A stretch of DNA of 46,300 nt from a virus: IMG/VR virus record IMGVR_UViG_3300013102_000013, positions 1-46,300 of that record. One strand, 5' to 3'. Both the position numbers and the translations under genes were made by a program. Positions 24,846 to 31,997 of this stretch are shown in pieces (the first letter of the stretch is position 1; each line of letters opens with the position of its first letter). Under the pieces are notes generated by a model. That model was not told the DNA's origin. It searched no databases and saw nothing but the letters and a program-made list of their open reading frames with translations.

Positions 24846-24853
24846 ATGAATGA
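24683..24853 (+). CDS. Small hypothetical protein overlapping the amidase leader
   Basis: 56 residues in a different frame from the amidase extension, behind CGGAGGATGCACA at good spacing. Basic N-terminal half (NETDRKYKRGKIHTPKRIPW) and an ordered-looking end (ALKGIFSEEWNYVCDIITNG). Its stop overlaps the amidase start region, suggesting coupling. Function unknown, possibly a lysis accessory protein. Confidence 0.5.
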   Translation: METLGNETDRKYKRGKIHTPKRIPWSYALKGIFSEEWNYVCDIITNGYKPGGKRNE

Positions 24854-25724
24854 ACCCTATATCGTTGTTGTCGATGCTGGACACGGAGGTGTAAAAGGTA
24901 CGCCCAAAGCAGATACTGGGGCTGTGAGTAAGTCAGGAAGGTACGAAAAGGATTTCAACCTTGCTGTGGCGCTAAAAGTAGAGGCGCTGTTTGTGAATCA
25001 TCCACAGGTTGTGATTAAGTTAACGCGCTCCACGGATGTGTTTATCGAACTCCCGGAACGTGCCAGAATCGCCAACAGTCTGAAAGCCGCAGCTTTTATC
25101 TCCATTCATGCGAATAGCGGGGCGTTATCATCTGCCGGGGGAACCGAAACACTGTACACCAAAGATTCTGCATTCGCCAAGCACATGCACCCGTACATTC
25201 TAGCTGCAACCGGACTCAAAGACCGCAAAGCCAAATATCAAAACCTTGCCGTGGGCCGTGGTGCGAATATGCCGTTCTGCCTACTGGAGCCGGGATTCCT
25301 TTCCAACAAAGCGGAAGAAGAACTCCTGTTCAGCGAAGACTTCCAAAACCGTTTTGCCGAATCAATCGCTAAAGGCCTGTGTGCCTTTCTACAAGTCCCG
25401 TACAGCGTTCCTACCACTCCACCCATACAAACACCGGGACTTACCACAATCAGCGTTATAGCGAACGCACAGACGTTTACAGGATACCTGCTGAACGGTA
25501 TTGCATGGATTCCCGCTCGTCCGGTGCTGAATTACCTTAATCCACTCTGGACGTTCAAGGATAAACAGATTATCTTAAACGGCGCTCCGGTTGAAACGAT
25601 GCTCGTAGACAATCAGTCATACATCAAAGCGCGGGACGTTATGCCGATTAGCCGTGTATTCTTCGACAACACCACAGCACCAAAACGCATTGACATCTTT
25701 CCACTATTGGAGGTACTAAAATGA
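24846..25724 (+). CDS. N-acetylmuramoyl-L-alanine amidase endolysin with stalk domain
   Basis: 292 residues from ATG 24846, 8 bases after AGGAGG; the same frame is open back to 24504. Amidase_3 fold: zinc His in VVVDAGHGG, Glu in RYEKDFNLAV, His in FISIHANSG and the catalytic Glu in CLLEPGFLSNKAEEE. A Thr/Pro linker (VPTTPPIQTPG) leads to a C-terminal stalk-like domain (about 200-290: FTGYLLNGIAWIPARPVLNY) that probably binds the cell wall, the same domain type as in the 17395 protein. It cuts the amide bond between muramic acid and the stem peptide for lysis, and the holin follows directly. Confidence 0.92.
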   Translation: MNEPYIVVVDAGHGGVKGTPKADTGAVSKSGRYEKDFNLAVALKVEALFVNHPQVVIKLTRSTDVFIELPERARIANSLKAAAFISIHANSGALSSAGGTETLYTKDSAFAKHMHPYILAATGLKDRKAKYQNLAVGRGANMPFCLLEPGFLSNKAEEELLFSEDFQNRFAESIAKGLCAFLQVPYSVPTTPPIQTPGLTTISVIANAQTFTGYLLNGIAWIPARPVLNYLNPLWTFKDKQIILNGAPVETMLVDNQSYIKARDVMPISRVFFDNTTAPKRIDIFPLLEVLK

Positions 25725-26074
25725 ATGAAGTATGGCAAGCGGTACAACCGCAAATCATCCCCGTCATTATTGCTATTGTCGGTATCTTAGCTTCTATTGT
25801 CTTGGGTATGCTGGCTATGCTTCAAACGAGGGTTAAACTATGGCTGGAGACAAAAACCACCGTAGCACAGCGGGAGACGATCCACCGCATTGCTCTGGAA
25901 GCCTACGCTTATGCTGAGAAGGAATACAAAGATCAGAACAGCGCCAGCAGCTTAAAACTGAATGCAGCGTTCTCCTATGCGTCTGAGGTGCTGGGTAAAG
26001 CAGGAATCAAGATCACAGCCGAAGAGATTAAGGGAGCCATTGAAAAAGCGGTGCAGGATTATAAGAGGTCCTAA
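25721..26074 (+). CDS. Holin, LLH family
   Basis: 117 residues. ATG overlaps the amidase stop and follows TTGGAGGTACTAAA. One N-terminal membrane helix (IIPVIIAIVGILASIVLGML), then a cytoplasmic amphipathic helix region with RETIHRIALEAYAYAEKEYK and SYASEVLGKAGIKITAEEIK, the layout of LLH-type phage holins of Gram-positive hosts. It permeabilises the membrane to trigger lysis. The stem of the terminator begins within its last codons. Confidence 0.88.
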   Translation: MNEVWQAVQPQIIPVIIAIVGILASIVLGMLAMLQTRVKLWLETKTTVAQRETIHRIALEAYAYAEKEYKDQNSASSLKLNAAFSYASEVLGKAGIKITAEEIKGAIEKAVQDYKRS

Positions 26075-26089
26075 CGGGCTTCTTTTTTT
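26063..26089 (+). terminator. Rho-independent terminator of the late (lysis) transcript
   Basis: 9-bp stem AAGAGGTCC/GGGCTTCTT (two G-U pairs) with loop TAAC, then T residues to 26089. The stem starts inside the holin gene. Confidence 0.85.
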
Positions 26090-26100
26090 ATTTACCATGC

Positions 26101-26129
26101 TTGCAAACAAACAAGCGTTGGTGTATATT
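26101..26129 (+). promoter_or_regulatory. Promoter of the accessory cluster
   Basis: TTGCAA (26101-26106), 17-base spacer, TATATT (26124-26129). It sits just after the lysis terminator and 20 bases before the ribbon-helix-helix gene. Near-consensus sigma-A geometry; it may be autoregulated by that gene. Confidence 0.7.
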
Positions 26130-26148
26130 GAATTCAGGAGGTGTCAAC

Positions 26149-26292
26149 ATGGCACAAGTTACATTGAACACAAGAGTAAGTATTGAAGCGCACGACAAGT
26201 TGAAAAAGTTCACGGCAGAAACAGGTAAATCAATTTCAAGTGTGGTTGAGAAAGCAATCCTCGAACACATCAAAAAGGAGAATGAAGAATGA
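26149..26292 (+). CDS. Ribbon-helix-helix DNA-binding protein (Arc/CopG type)
   Basis: 47 residues from ATG 26149 (AGGAGGTGTCAAC). An N-terminal beta strand (AQVTLNTRVSIEA) is followed by two helices (AHDKLKKFTAETGKS, ISSVVEKAILEHIKKE), the complete RHH fold that dimerises to bind operator DNA. Its stop overlaps the start of the Rha-like gene by 4 bases. A repressor of the 26101 promoter is a reasonable inference. Confidence 0.8.
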   Translation: MAQVTLNTRVSIEAHDKLKKFTAETGKSISSVVEKAILEHIKKENEE

Positions 26293-26990
26293 GCCCACTA
26301 TCTTTAATCCTTCAAGGTAAAAAAGCTTGCGTAAACAGCAGAGAAGTTTCGGAGATGATTGACCGTCCGCATAACGACTTAATGAAGACGATCAGAACGT
26401 ATTCTGAACATTTGACTGAGGGGAATTTCTCCCTAAGTGATTTCTTTATGGAATCGTCTTATTCTGACTCTACAGGTAGAAAGCTTCCTTGTTTTTTGAT
26501 AACTAGGAAGGGCTGCGATATGATCGCAAATAAAATGACTGGTAAAAAAGGAACTTGGTTTACTGCCGTATATGTAAACAAGTTTGTTGATATGGAAATG
26601 GCGTTAATGCAAAAGCAGTCCAGCGAATGGTTACAAACTCGCCATCAAGGTAAACTGACTCGCCGGAACGAAACAGACGTGCTTTCTGAACTTGTTGTGT
26701 ACGCCAAGGACCAGGGAAGCACGCATGCAGATATGATTTACACGAACTACTCAAAGATGGTTAATAATGCGGTTGGCATTAAAGGCGGTCAACGTGAATT
26801 TGCTACAGATAAAGTATTGTCTGTAATTGCGATGATCGAAGATACAATTATCCATACCGTAAAAGAGGAAATGGAACATGGAGTGTATTACAAAGAGATT
26901 TACAAGCATTGCAAGGAAAAAGCAAATGCAATGATGCAGTATATTTACCTTCCGTCTGAACGTTTATTGATCGGAAGTGGTCAACAATGA
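26289..26990 (+). CDS. Rha family phage regulatory protein
   Basis: 233 residues. The N-terminal 100 residues match the Rha domain: VNSREVSEMIDRPHNDLMK, FSLSDFFMESSYSDSTGRKL, CFLITRKGCDMIANKMTGKK. The C-terminal half (TDVLSELVVYAKDQGSTHAD, YTNYSKMVNNAVGI) is a second helical domain often found in these antirepressor-like proteins. Rha proteins are typical of temperate phages and prophages and affect growth in host-factor-defective cells. Translationally coupled to the RHH gene upstream and the protease downstream. Confidence 0.85.
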   Translation: MSPLSLILQGKKACVNSREVSEMIDRPHNDLMKTIRTYSEHLTEGNFSLSDFFMESSYSDSTGRKLPCFLITRKGCDMIANKMTGKKGTWFTAVYVNKFVDMEMALMQKQSSEWLQTRHQGKLTRRNETDVLSELVVYAKDQGSTHADMIYTNYSKMVNNAVGIKGGQREFATDKVLSVIAMIEDTIIHTVKEEMEHGVYYKEIYKHCKEKANAMMQYIYLPSERLLIGSGQQ

Positions 26991-27655
26991 AACGTATCTT
27001 AGCAGCTTTAATCCTCTTATTCACAATATTACCCACAACCGCATGGGGATATGTGTACAACGAGCCGCACACCTTCCAGTCCCAACTTGAAACCGCCAGA
27101 TCCAAAACGGTACGGGTGGTTCTGGAAAACGTAGAACGTTATCCATGGGCGACATTCTATTCCCTTGTAACCGCAGCTACAGGAACAATGATCGGTGACG
27201 GATACATTCTAACCAATCATCACGTAATCGACTTTACGCACAATGAAATTGATATTGCGCTGTATGACGGAACTATAACCACCGCTACACTGATTAAATC
27301 CGACAAAGACAAAGATTTAGCACTCCTGCACATTGATTCTACCGCAGAAGGATTCATCTTTTCAACTACGGAACCATACACCGGACAGTCGATCATGACC
27401 GTAGGACAGCCCACAGGACTGCCACAGTGGAGTTTTAGCGAAGGTGTCATACAAAGTATCGATCAACCCGCTACAATGACCACAGGAGAGTCCTACACGG
27501 CAATTATGACGGATGCAGAGGTGAAGCAAGGAAACAGCGGAGGGCCGCTGCTGAATGAACGCGGCGAACTGGTTGGCATTGTGAGAGCGGCGAACGTAGG
27601 ACATTCTTTTGCAGTTACGCTGGAGGATGTAAAAAAATTTTTGGAGGGGATTTAA
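26987..27655 (+). CDS. Exported trypsin-like (HtrA-type) serine protease
   Basis: 222 residues. Signal peptide about 1-21 (RILAALILLFTILPTTAWG). Chymotrypsin-fold triad: His79 in LTNHHV, Asp110 in KDKDLALL, Ser184 in GNSGGP, with oxyanion Gly182. No PDZ domain, so shorter than HtrA/DegP. It should act outside the membrane or in the wall space. Such an enzyme is unusual in a phage. It is coupled (4-base overlap) to the Rha-like gene and followed by a Cys-rich small protein. Surface remodelling, moron or counter-defence roles are possible but unproven. Confidence 0.88.
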   Translation: MKRILAALILLFTILPTTAWGYVYNEPHTFQSQLETARSKTVRVVLENVERYPWATFYSLVTAATGTMIGDGYILTNHHVIDFTHNEIDIALYDGTITTATLIKSDKDKDLALLHIDSTAEGFIFSTTEPYTGQSIMTVGQPTGLPQWSFSEGVIQSIDQPATMTTGESYTAIMTDAEVKQGNSGGPLLNERGELVGIVRAANVGHSFAVTLEDVKKFLEGI

Positions 27656-27656
27656 G

Positions 27657-27845
27657 ATGAGGACTGGAGCATTTAGAGATAAAGAATGCACATGCGATTG
27701 TGGCAATAAACATGAGTTGTATGGTGGAATTGGATATGAAACTGTGTCATGCGAAGGATATTCAAACGGGCAACCAGACGGAGGGAAATACGTTCACATT
27801 GTTCGTTGTAAAAAATGCAATTCCATCAGCGAATTAATTGAATAA
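27657..27845 (+). CDS. Small Cys-rich (zinc-ribbon-like) protein
   Basis: 62 residues, start one base after the protease stop with GGAGGGG upstream. Two Cys clusters, CTCDCGNKH and CKKCNS, about 35 residues apart, likely bind one zinc. The middle is Gly/Tyr-rich. No signal peptide, so it stays in the cytoplasm unlike its neighbour. Last gene before a terminator. Confidence 0.65.
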   Translation: MRTGAFRDKECTCDCGNKHELYGGIGYETVSCEGYSNGQPDGGKYVHIVRCKKCNSISELIE

Positions 27846-27857
27846 GCTTATTATTTT

Positions 27858-27887
27858 AGACCTACCTTAATTGGCTGGTCTTTTTTT
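27858..27887 (+). terminator. Probable Rho-independent terminator
   Basis: AGACC (27858-27862) pairs with GGTCT (27877-27881), with two further C-G pairs inside across a 2-base mismatch, then seven T residues. Marks the end of the RHH-Rha-protease unit. Confidence 0.7.
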
Positions 27888-27925
27888 CTGCCTATGCACA
27901 TACCTATGTACCAGGAGGCGATAAC

Positions 27926-28141
27926 ATGTTAACTCTGGCTCTAATCCCCTTGGCTAAAATCGCTGTCGTTGGCTTGGCTGCTCATGTCGTGGAACACCGC
28001 TTAGAACTCGCAGGACACGCTAACAAGATTGTGCTGGTCAAAATTGCTACCTATGTACTTTGTGCCGGGATTGTGAGGATTGAATGGCGTTCGATGTTCT
28101 GGGCAGCGGGTGCAATGTTCGATTTGAACACAGGTTTATGA
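27926..28141 (+). CDS. Small membrane protein before the FtsK-like gene
   Basis: 71 residues behind CAGGAGGCGATAAC. Two hydrophobic segments (LTLALIPLAKIAVVGLAAHV; KIVLVKIATYVLCAGIV) with basic residues between. It may form a membrane partner for the FtsK/SpoIIIE-like ATPase encoded next. No family name assigned. Confidence 0.7.
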   Translation: MLTLALIPLAKIAVVGLAAHVVEHRLELAGHANKIVLVKIATYVLCAGIVRIEWRSMFWAAGAMFDLNTGL

Positions 28142-28224
28142 TCATGTAATTGCACGTTTATCAAGAATCATGTAATACAAGCCAAAACGTTGACGTAAAG
28201 CCAAACAAAGGAGTTGTTAAAAAC

Positions 28225-29397
28225 ATGCTGGAGCTAGGAGCAATGAAATTGATCGGAGCGGGGGCAAGTGCGGCCAGCGCGTTTGTCGTATGGCGTTCCT
28301 CCCCGGAGCAAACGATGCACCGCAAACTATCCGCCTTACTGCGGACGCAAGACTTCCACATGACGATGCAGGGCTACAAGGGCAAGCAGGTGCGCGCATA
28401 TCCCATCGTCAAGAAAGTCGTGACGTTCATCGACCGCACACAAGCCACGTTTCAAATCCCTGTAGGCGTTGATCCGAGCGAACTTCATAAACGGGCTTGG
28501 CTGTTTAAACAAACCTTTGGTCATAACGCGGAACTCACTCAGGTGGATTCACGCCGGTTCATATTAAGCGTCTACAGCCAATCCTTGACCGCCTACGAGT
28601 ACGATGTGCTGAAAGTGAAGGAATGTATCAAGAAACACAAACTGCCCGTCTACGTTGGTCGTATCCGCTCTGGTGAGGTGTCGTATGATATGGTAGATCA
28701 TCCGCATTTACTCATAGCTGGAGAGACTGGCAGCGGGAAGAGTGTAGCCCTACGCTCCATCCTGACCACGCTCCTTTGTAACCGGGATAACTTAGAGCTG
28801 TATTGTGCAGACATGAAGCGGTCAGAGTTTCACTTGTTCCGGGGAATCGCAAAAGAAGTCGTTATGGACGTTCCCAGCCTTTCCCGGTTAGTGCTGAAAC
28901 TTCGCCACGAAATGAAACGGCGCGGTGATCTGATGGACGCTGCCGAAGTAGCACACATTGATGATCTTCCGAAGAAACTCCCGTACATTGTGCTGGCCGT
29001 GGATGAAGTGGCATTGCTGCAAAAGGAAAAGGACCTCATGTCCGGTATCGAAGAAATATCCACCATCGGCAGAGCGCTTGGCGTGTTCCTCATCTTATCC
29101 ATGCAGCGTGGAAGTCGCGAGGTCTTGGACGGAAAGTTAAAGCAAAACTTAACAGTCAGAATGGCCTTTAAACACGCAGACGAAATCAACAGTCGAATAA
29201 CGATTGGAGAAGGAGGCGCGGAGCATTTAACTCAAGCCGGCATGATGATCTACAAAGGTGAAGACACACAGACCGTGCAGGGGCCGCTCCTAAAGCTTGA
29301 TACAGCACGCGAACTTCTTAAACCATACCGCAAGTCACCGGAGAAGGAAGCCGTCCCGGAAGCGCTTCCAGAAAGTTTGGAGTGGGGTGAACTATGA
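28225..29397 (+). CDS. FtsK/SpoIIIE-like DNA translocase ATPase
   Basis: 390 residues from ATG 28225 (AAAGGAGTTGTTAAAAAC; an upstream TTG at 28150 lacks a site). Hydrophobic N-terminal segment (GAMKLIGAGASAASAFVVW), then an FtsK/HerA-type motor: Walker A LLIAGETGSGKSVALRS around residues 162-178, Walker B YIVLAVDEVALLQ around 254-266, and LGVFLILSMQRGSREVLDGK carrying the sensor region. No gamma DNA-reading domain. Related ATPases act as coupling or translocation proteins in Gram-positive conjugative elements. Paired with the replication-relaxation gene, this suggests a plasmid-like DNA transfer or segregation function acquired by the phage. Confidence 0.88.
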   Translation: MLELGAMKLIGAGASAASAFVVWRSSPEQTMHRKLSALLRTQDFHMTMQGYKGKQVRAYPIVKKVVTFIDRTQATFQIPVGVDPSELHKRAWLFKQTFGHNAELTQVDSRRFILSVYSQSLTAYEYDVLKVKECIKKHKLPVYVGRIRSGEVSYDMVDHPHLLIAGETGSGKSVALRSILTTLLCNRDNLELYCADMKRSEFHLFRGIAKEVVMDVPSLSRLVLKLRHEMKRRGDLMDAAEVAHIDDLPKKLPYIVLAVDEVALLQKEKDLMSGIEEISTIGRALGVFLILSMQRGSREVLDGKLKQNLTVRMAFKHADEINSRITIGEGGAEHLTQAGMMIYKGEDTQTVQGPLLKLDTARELLKPYRKSPEKEAVPEALPESLEWGEL

Positions 29398-29996
29398 TTG
29401 CCCGCGACAAAGCTATCCTAGACGACTTAGAACGCTTCCGTGTGCTTGACCGTGACTTAATCGCTGACCTTCACTTTAGCCACACGAAACAGCCCATCAC
29501 CCAGGCTAACACGGTACTTAAACGCCTACGCCGTGATAAATACATCACTTGTAGCACGGAGCGCCGCAAGTATATGTATTTCCCCGCAGATAAGCACATT
29601 AAAAAGGACTCACAGAAGATCAATCATTTTCTCGAGCTGGCTCACTTCTACAAGGAGATCCGCAAAGTGAACGAACCTAAAATATTCACCGTCGAGCCTA
29701 AATACGGCAAGGGACTGATGGAACCGGACATATTCATGATCTGGTGCGGATTGAGTTGGTTCGTGGAGATCCAAAGAACTGTTTATACCGACAAACAATT
29801 TCAGGAGAAACTAAATCGCTACGAGCAGTATTTCCTGTCTCGAGCATATGAGCAGGAAAGCTGGCAACCCGAGCATAAAAAGGTTATGCCCATGTTGTGG
29901 ATAAGCGGTGTCGGCAGGTACAACATCGGTGTAAGATCATTCCGAGTGTTTCAAGAGGATGTACAGGGGATGGTAGCGCTGCTTAAAAAGAAATAG
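29394..29996 (+). CDS. Replication-relaxation family protein
   Basis: 200 residues, coupled to the FtsK-like gene by a 4-base overlap. N-terminal winged helix (DDLERFRVLDRDLIADLHF, NTVLKRLRRDKYITCSTERR) and a C-terminal domain with EPDIFMIWCGLSWFVEIQRT, the acidic D...ExQ pattern of a restriction-endonuclease-like fold common in this family. These proteins usually sit beside FtsK/TcpA-like ATPases on plasmids and integrative elements, and are thought to act at origins. Role here inferred from that pairing. Confidence 0.82.
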   Translation: MIARDKAILDDLERFRVLDRDLIADLHFSHTKQPITQANTVLKRLRRDKYITCSTERRKYMYFPADKHIKKDSQKINHFLELAHFYKEIRKVNEPKIFTVEPKYGKGLMEPDIFMIWCGLSWFVEIQRTVYTDKQFQEKLNRYEQYFLSRAYEQESWQPEHKKVMPMLWISGVGRYNIGVRSFRVFQEDVQGMVALLKKK

Positions 29997-30016
29997 CCCT
30001 CATTTGAGGGCTTTTT
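29995..30016. terminator. Bidirectional terminator between convergent operons
   Basis: AGCCCTC/GAGGGCT stem with loop ATTT, T run on the plus strand at 30012-30016 and an A-rich stretch before the stem that gives Ts on the minus strand. It separates the plus-strand accessory genes from the minus-strand operon ending here. Confidence 0.85.
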
Positions 30017-30155
30017 GCTTTAAATACTCGATTTCATAAAACAACTTGCGTATTTCCTCTTTAGTAAGAGTTACTATCCCGTCATGCTTTACATATCTCA
30101 GTATCATATCTTTTTCCGCATCCGTTAAAAATACATTGTTTTTGTCTTCGTACAT
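30000..30155 (-). CDS. Small hypothetical protein, end of the minus-strand operon
   Basis: 51 residues, behind AAAAAGAGGTGTACGCA on the minus strand. Charged helical protein (LTDAEKDMILRYVKHDG, TKEEIRKLFYEIEYLKQK). The last codons enter the bidirectional terminator stem. No family recognised. Confidence 0.65.
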   Translation of the reverse strand: MYEDKNNVFLTDAEKDMILRYVKHDGIVTLTKEEIRKLFYEIEYLKQKALK

Positions 30156-30170
30156 TGCGTACACCTCTTT

Positions 30171-30326
30171 TTATTTATATATACCACCACAATTGTTGTA
30201 ATAATGACTTAAACATCCGGGACATATGAATCCGTAGTCAACAATGTTAAAGCACACTTTTTCCTTTTCGCAAATTACACAGTTTGCTTTCCTCAAAGAT
30301 ATTTTATGTTGCCATATTTCCTTCAA
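30171..30326 (-). CDS. Small zinc-ribbon protein
   Basis: 51 residues from a TTG start with AAAGGAAT 10 bases upstream. It carries CVICEKEKVC and CPGC, i.e. two CxxC pairs about 20 residues apart, plus a further Cys. Overlaps the next upstream gene by 4 bases. Likely metal-binding; function unknown. Confidence 0.55.
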   Translation of the reverse strand: MKEIWQHKISLRKANCVICEKEKVCFNIVDYGFICPGCLSHYYNNCGGIYK

Positions 30327-30520
30327 TGGTTACCATTCCTTTCATCAAGCCTTTGATTCCACTTTGCAACGATATACCATTTTAAAAGCAATTCCTTTGT
30401 TTCTAGAGGGATTTCGTTCACGTACCTATTCAATTCATGATTGTTCCAATCGTCACATTCGATGAACTTCGATTCAATCTCTGCGCTTACCTTTTGAAAA
30501 TCAGTAGGTTCCTCGCTCAT
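30323..30520 (-). CDS. Small hypothetical protein
   Basis: 65 residues from the ATG at 30520 (minus strand), with GGAGGAAAAGACG upstream; the longer in-frame version has no site. Acidic, helical, Trp-containing (ECDDWNNHELNRYVNEI, LLLKWYIVAKWNQRLDE). It overlaps the HNH gene end by 4 bases. No family recognised. Confidence 0.65.
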   Translation of the reverse strand: MSEEPTDFQKVSAEIESKFIECDDWNNHELNRYVNEIPLETKELLLKWYIVAKWNQRLDERNGNH

Positions 30521-30843
30521 CGTCTTTTCCTCCTTCCCCGGTGTTCCTTCGTATGACACTTTGCACACAGATAAATCAAATCACTGTCCCGTTCATTCCC
30601 GATCCGCTCATAAGTCAAATGATGTAGGTGGAGTGCTTCCGTACATCGGCAGCGGGTACACTTATACTTATGTCTGCTGCGATACCGTTTCTTCACCGCT
30701 CGCCAGTGCCGGGACTTTAAATAGTCACTGTAGCGATCAAACGTCTCACCTGTGTCTGTGCAATAAATGCGGCGTTTCTTTTCACCAATCAGCCAGCGTG
30801 TGAGTGCTTGGGCTAGACGGTAGATGATGGGGTTTTTACGCAT
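30517..30843 (-). CDS. HNH endonuclease
   Basis: 108 residues. Zinc-bound HNH core: CTRCRCTEALHLHHLTYER, then DLIYLCAKCHTKEH with the closing CxxCH. N-terminal basic region (KSRHWRAVKKRYRSRHKYK) probably contacts DNA. Free-standing phage HNH enzymes act as nicking or homing endonucleases, or assist packaging. This one is in an early-type minus-strand operon away from terminase, so packaging is less likely. Confidence 0.85.
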   Translation of the reverse strand: MRKNPIIYRLAQALTRWLIGEKKRRIYCTDTGETFDRYSDYLKSRHWRAVKKRYRSRHKYKCTRCRCTEALHLHHLTYERIGNERDSDLIYLCAKCHTKEHRGRRKRR

Positions 30844-30985
30844 TCTTCATGACCTCTAACTCTTTTTTAACGCGTTCTAATTCGCAAAATAAATATTCTA
30901 CAACGTCAATCAGTGAATATCCATTTTGTTCGATTGGCAAATACCTTCCGCATGCCAAAAACACCAAAACGTCTTGTTTCTCCAT
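30836..30985 (-). CDS. Small hypothetical protein upstream of the HNH gene
   Basis: 49 residues behind AAAGGAGTGAAGA. Helical (EYLFCELERVKKELEVMKN), overlapping the HNH gene by 8 bases. No family recognised. Confidence 0.55.
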   Translation of the reverse strand: MEKQDVLVFLACGRYLPIEQNGYSLIDVVEYLFCELERVKKELEVMKNA

Positions 30986-31070
30986 CTTCTTCACTCCTTT
31001 CTGTTAGGATAGACGGTTAAGGTTAATTTAAACTGGTGGGTTCATCCTTTCTTATGTTCTATATGATTCC

Positions 31071-31214
31071 CTACAGTTCCATCCAATCTTTAATGACCAT
31101 CATTTTCACATATTCCAACATGCCCATAATCTCGAAGTAACTGAGTTCATCTTCATTCAGAAAGTCCACGTTTCCGTCAACAATATTCAACTCAATTACG
31201 ATTTTCTTTTTCAT
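31071..31214 (-). CDS. Small hypothetical protein
   Basis: 47 residues; ATG overlaps the stop of the gene at 31211 (ATGA). Starts with a beta-strand-like KKKIVIELNIV, then an acidic helical part (EDELSYFEIMGMLEYVKMMV). No family recognised. Between it and 30985 is an 85-base gap in which I see nothing. Confidence 0.6.
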   Translation of the reverse strand: MKKKIVIELNIVDGNVDFLNEDELSYFEIMGMLEYVKMMVIKDWMEL

Positions 31215-31531
31215 CCTAAATCCACATTTCCGGCAGATGTTTTATCCACTTTATCTTTAATGGTCATTAAAATGTCTAAGAACGCATTCACTAATTGTAT
31301 CGGATATTCCATTCCGTCCGGTTGATCCATCATTTCCATTAAGTTCTTGGTAACAAGAGGAATCTCCTGTTCGAGCAGTCCCTTGATTTCCAGCAATGCC
31401 ACAAGGTTAAGCATGTTGTACACACGTTCGGTATCGTGATCGCTGATTGTTCCGTTCTCGATTCCTTCTTCTAAGTTCTTACTTGCTGCGAATCCTTTAG
31501 TGAGGTGTTTTAAGCGGTCTTTAAAATCCAT
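31211..31531 (-). CDS. Hypothetical protein, first gene of the minus-strand operon
   Basis: 106 residues behind AAAAAGGATGATGACAA on the minus strand. All-helical and acidic (NLEEGIENGTISDHDTERVY, LLEQEIPLVTKNLMEMMDQP). No motif recognised. It is the first gene after the long structured non-coding stretch, so that stretch may be its 5' leader. Confidence 0.7.
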   Translation of the reverse strand: MDFKDRLKHLTKGFAASKNLEEGIENGTISDHDTERVYNMLNLVALLEIKGLLEQEIPLVTKNLMEMMDQPDGMEYPIQLVNAFLDILMTIKDKVDKTSAGNVDLG

Positions 31532-31589
31532 TTGTCATCATCCTTTTTAATATATTTTTGTATTGACTTAAAGCACTGAAACAAGCACG

Positions 31590-31937
31590 GGTAATGGTGA
31601 ACCAGAAGCGAGGAAGAGCAGAGAGAGCCTTAACGGCCCACTAAGACAATCACGGTATAAAGGAGCCACCGCCGTTTCGTTGTCGCTCAAGAGAAGATGC
31701 GCCCAGGTCTGCCATTACCGCATACGGATATTATCCGGTTCTCTTGTGAGTGTGATACAGGACGCTTACTTCTGGGATATTCGTCATCACCAAACAATAT
31801 GCAGTCCCTCTACAACGAGTCTTGCACCTAACCGGATGTACGGGCAGGGATGTTGTTTAACGTGTTCTTCCATCAACACGGAGGTTAAAGACGCTAAAAA
31901 CGCCTACCCAACCCCCACAAGGATCGAATAAGCGTCT
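31590..31937. other. Gene-free region dense in long complementary segments (candidate structured RNA, strand unknown)
   Basis: No plausible gene from 31532 to 32253. Perfect complementary segments: GGTAATGG (31590-31597) with CCATTACC (31712-31719), enclosing AACGGC/GCCGTT (31632-31637/31671-31676); ATCCGGTT (31733-31740) with AACCGGAT (31830-31837), enclosing GTGAT-GACG/CGTC-ATCAC (31752-31764/31782-31790); CGTGTT/AACACG (31861-31866/31875-31880), flanked by TTTAA/TTAAA; AGACGC/GCGTCT (31889-31894/31932-31937). All of these are mutually nested or side by side, so they can form together. It could be an independent plus-strand RNA, or part of a leader of about 550 nt for the minus-strand operon. 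No terminator was seen at its plus-strand end. Confidence 0.45.
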
Positions 31938-31961
31938 GGTATACAATAATACACAAGTGGA

Positions 31962-31991
31962 TTGAAAAAACACCCTGTATCATGTTATAAT
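31962..31991 (+). promoter_or_regulatory. Strong promoter of the 70-nt small RNA
   Basis: TTGAAA (31962-31967), 18-base spacer, consensus TATAAT (31986-31991) with an extended TGT just before it. The predicted start is near 31998. It is one of the best-matching promoters in the window, and the first reading frame it faces is 250 bases away beyond two terminators. Confidence 0.82.
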
Positions 31992-31997
31992 AAACGT

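Noticed and set aside
30244-30465. Plus-strand open frames opposite the minus-strand operon (30244-30465, 30561-30803)
   Set aside because: They lie opposite clearly coding minus-strand genes (zinc-ribbon and HNH) and lack ribosome sites.
31680-31931. 83-codon open frame on the plus strand in the structured gap
   Set aside because: No ribosome site, composition unlike neighbouring genes, and it covers strongly complementary segments.
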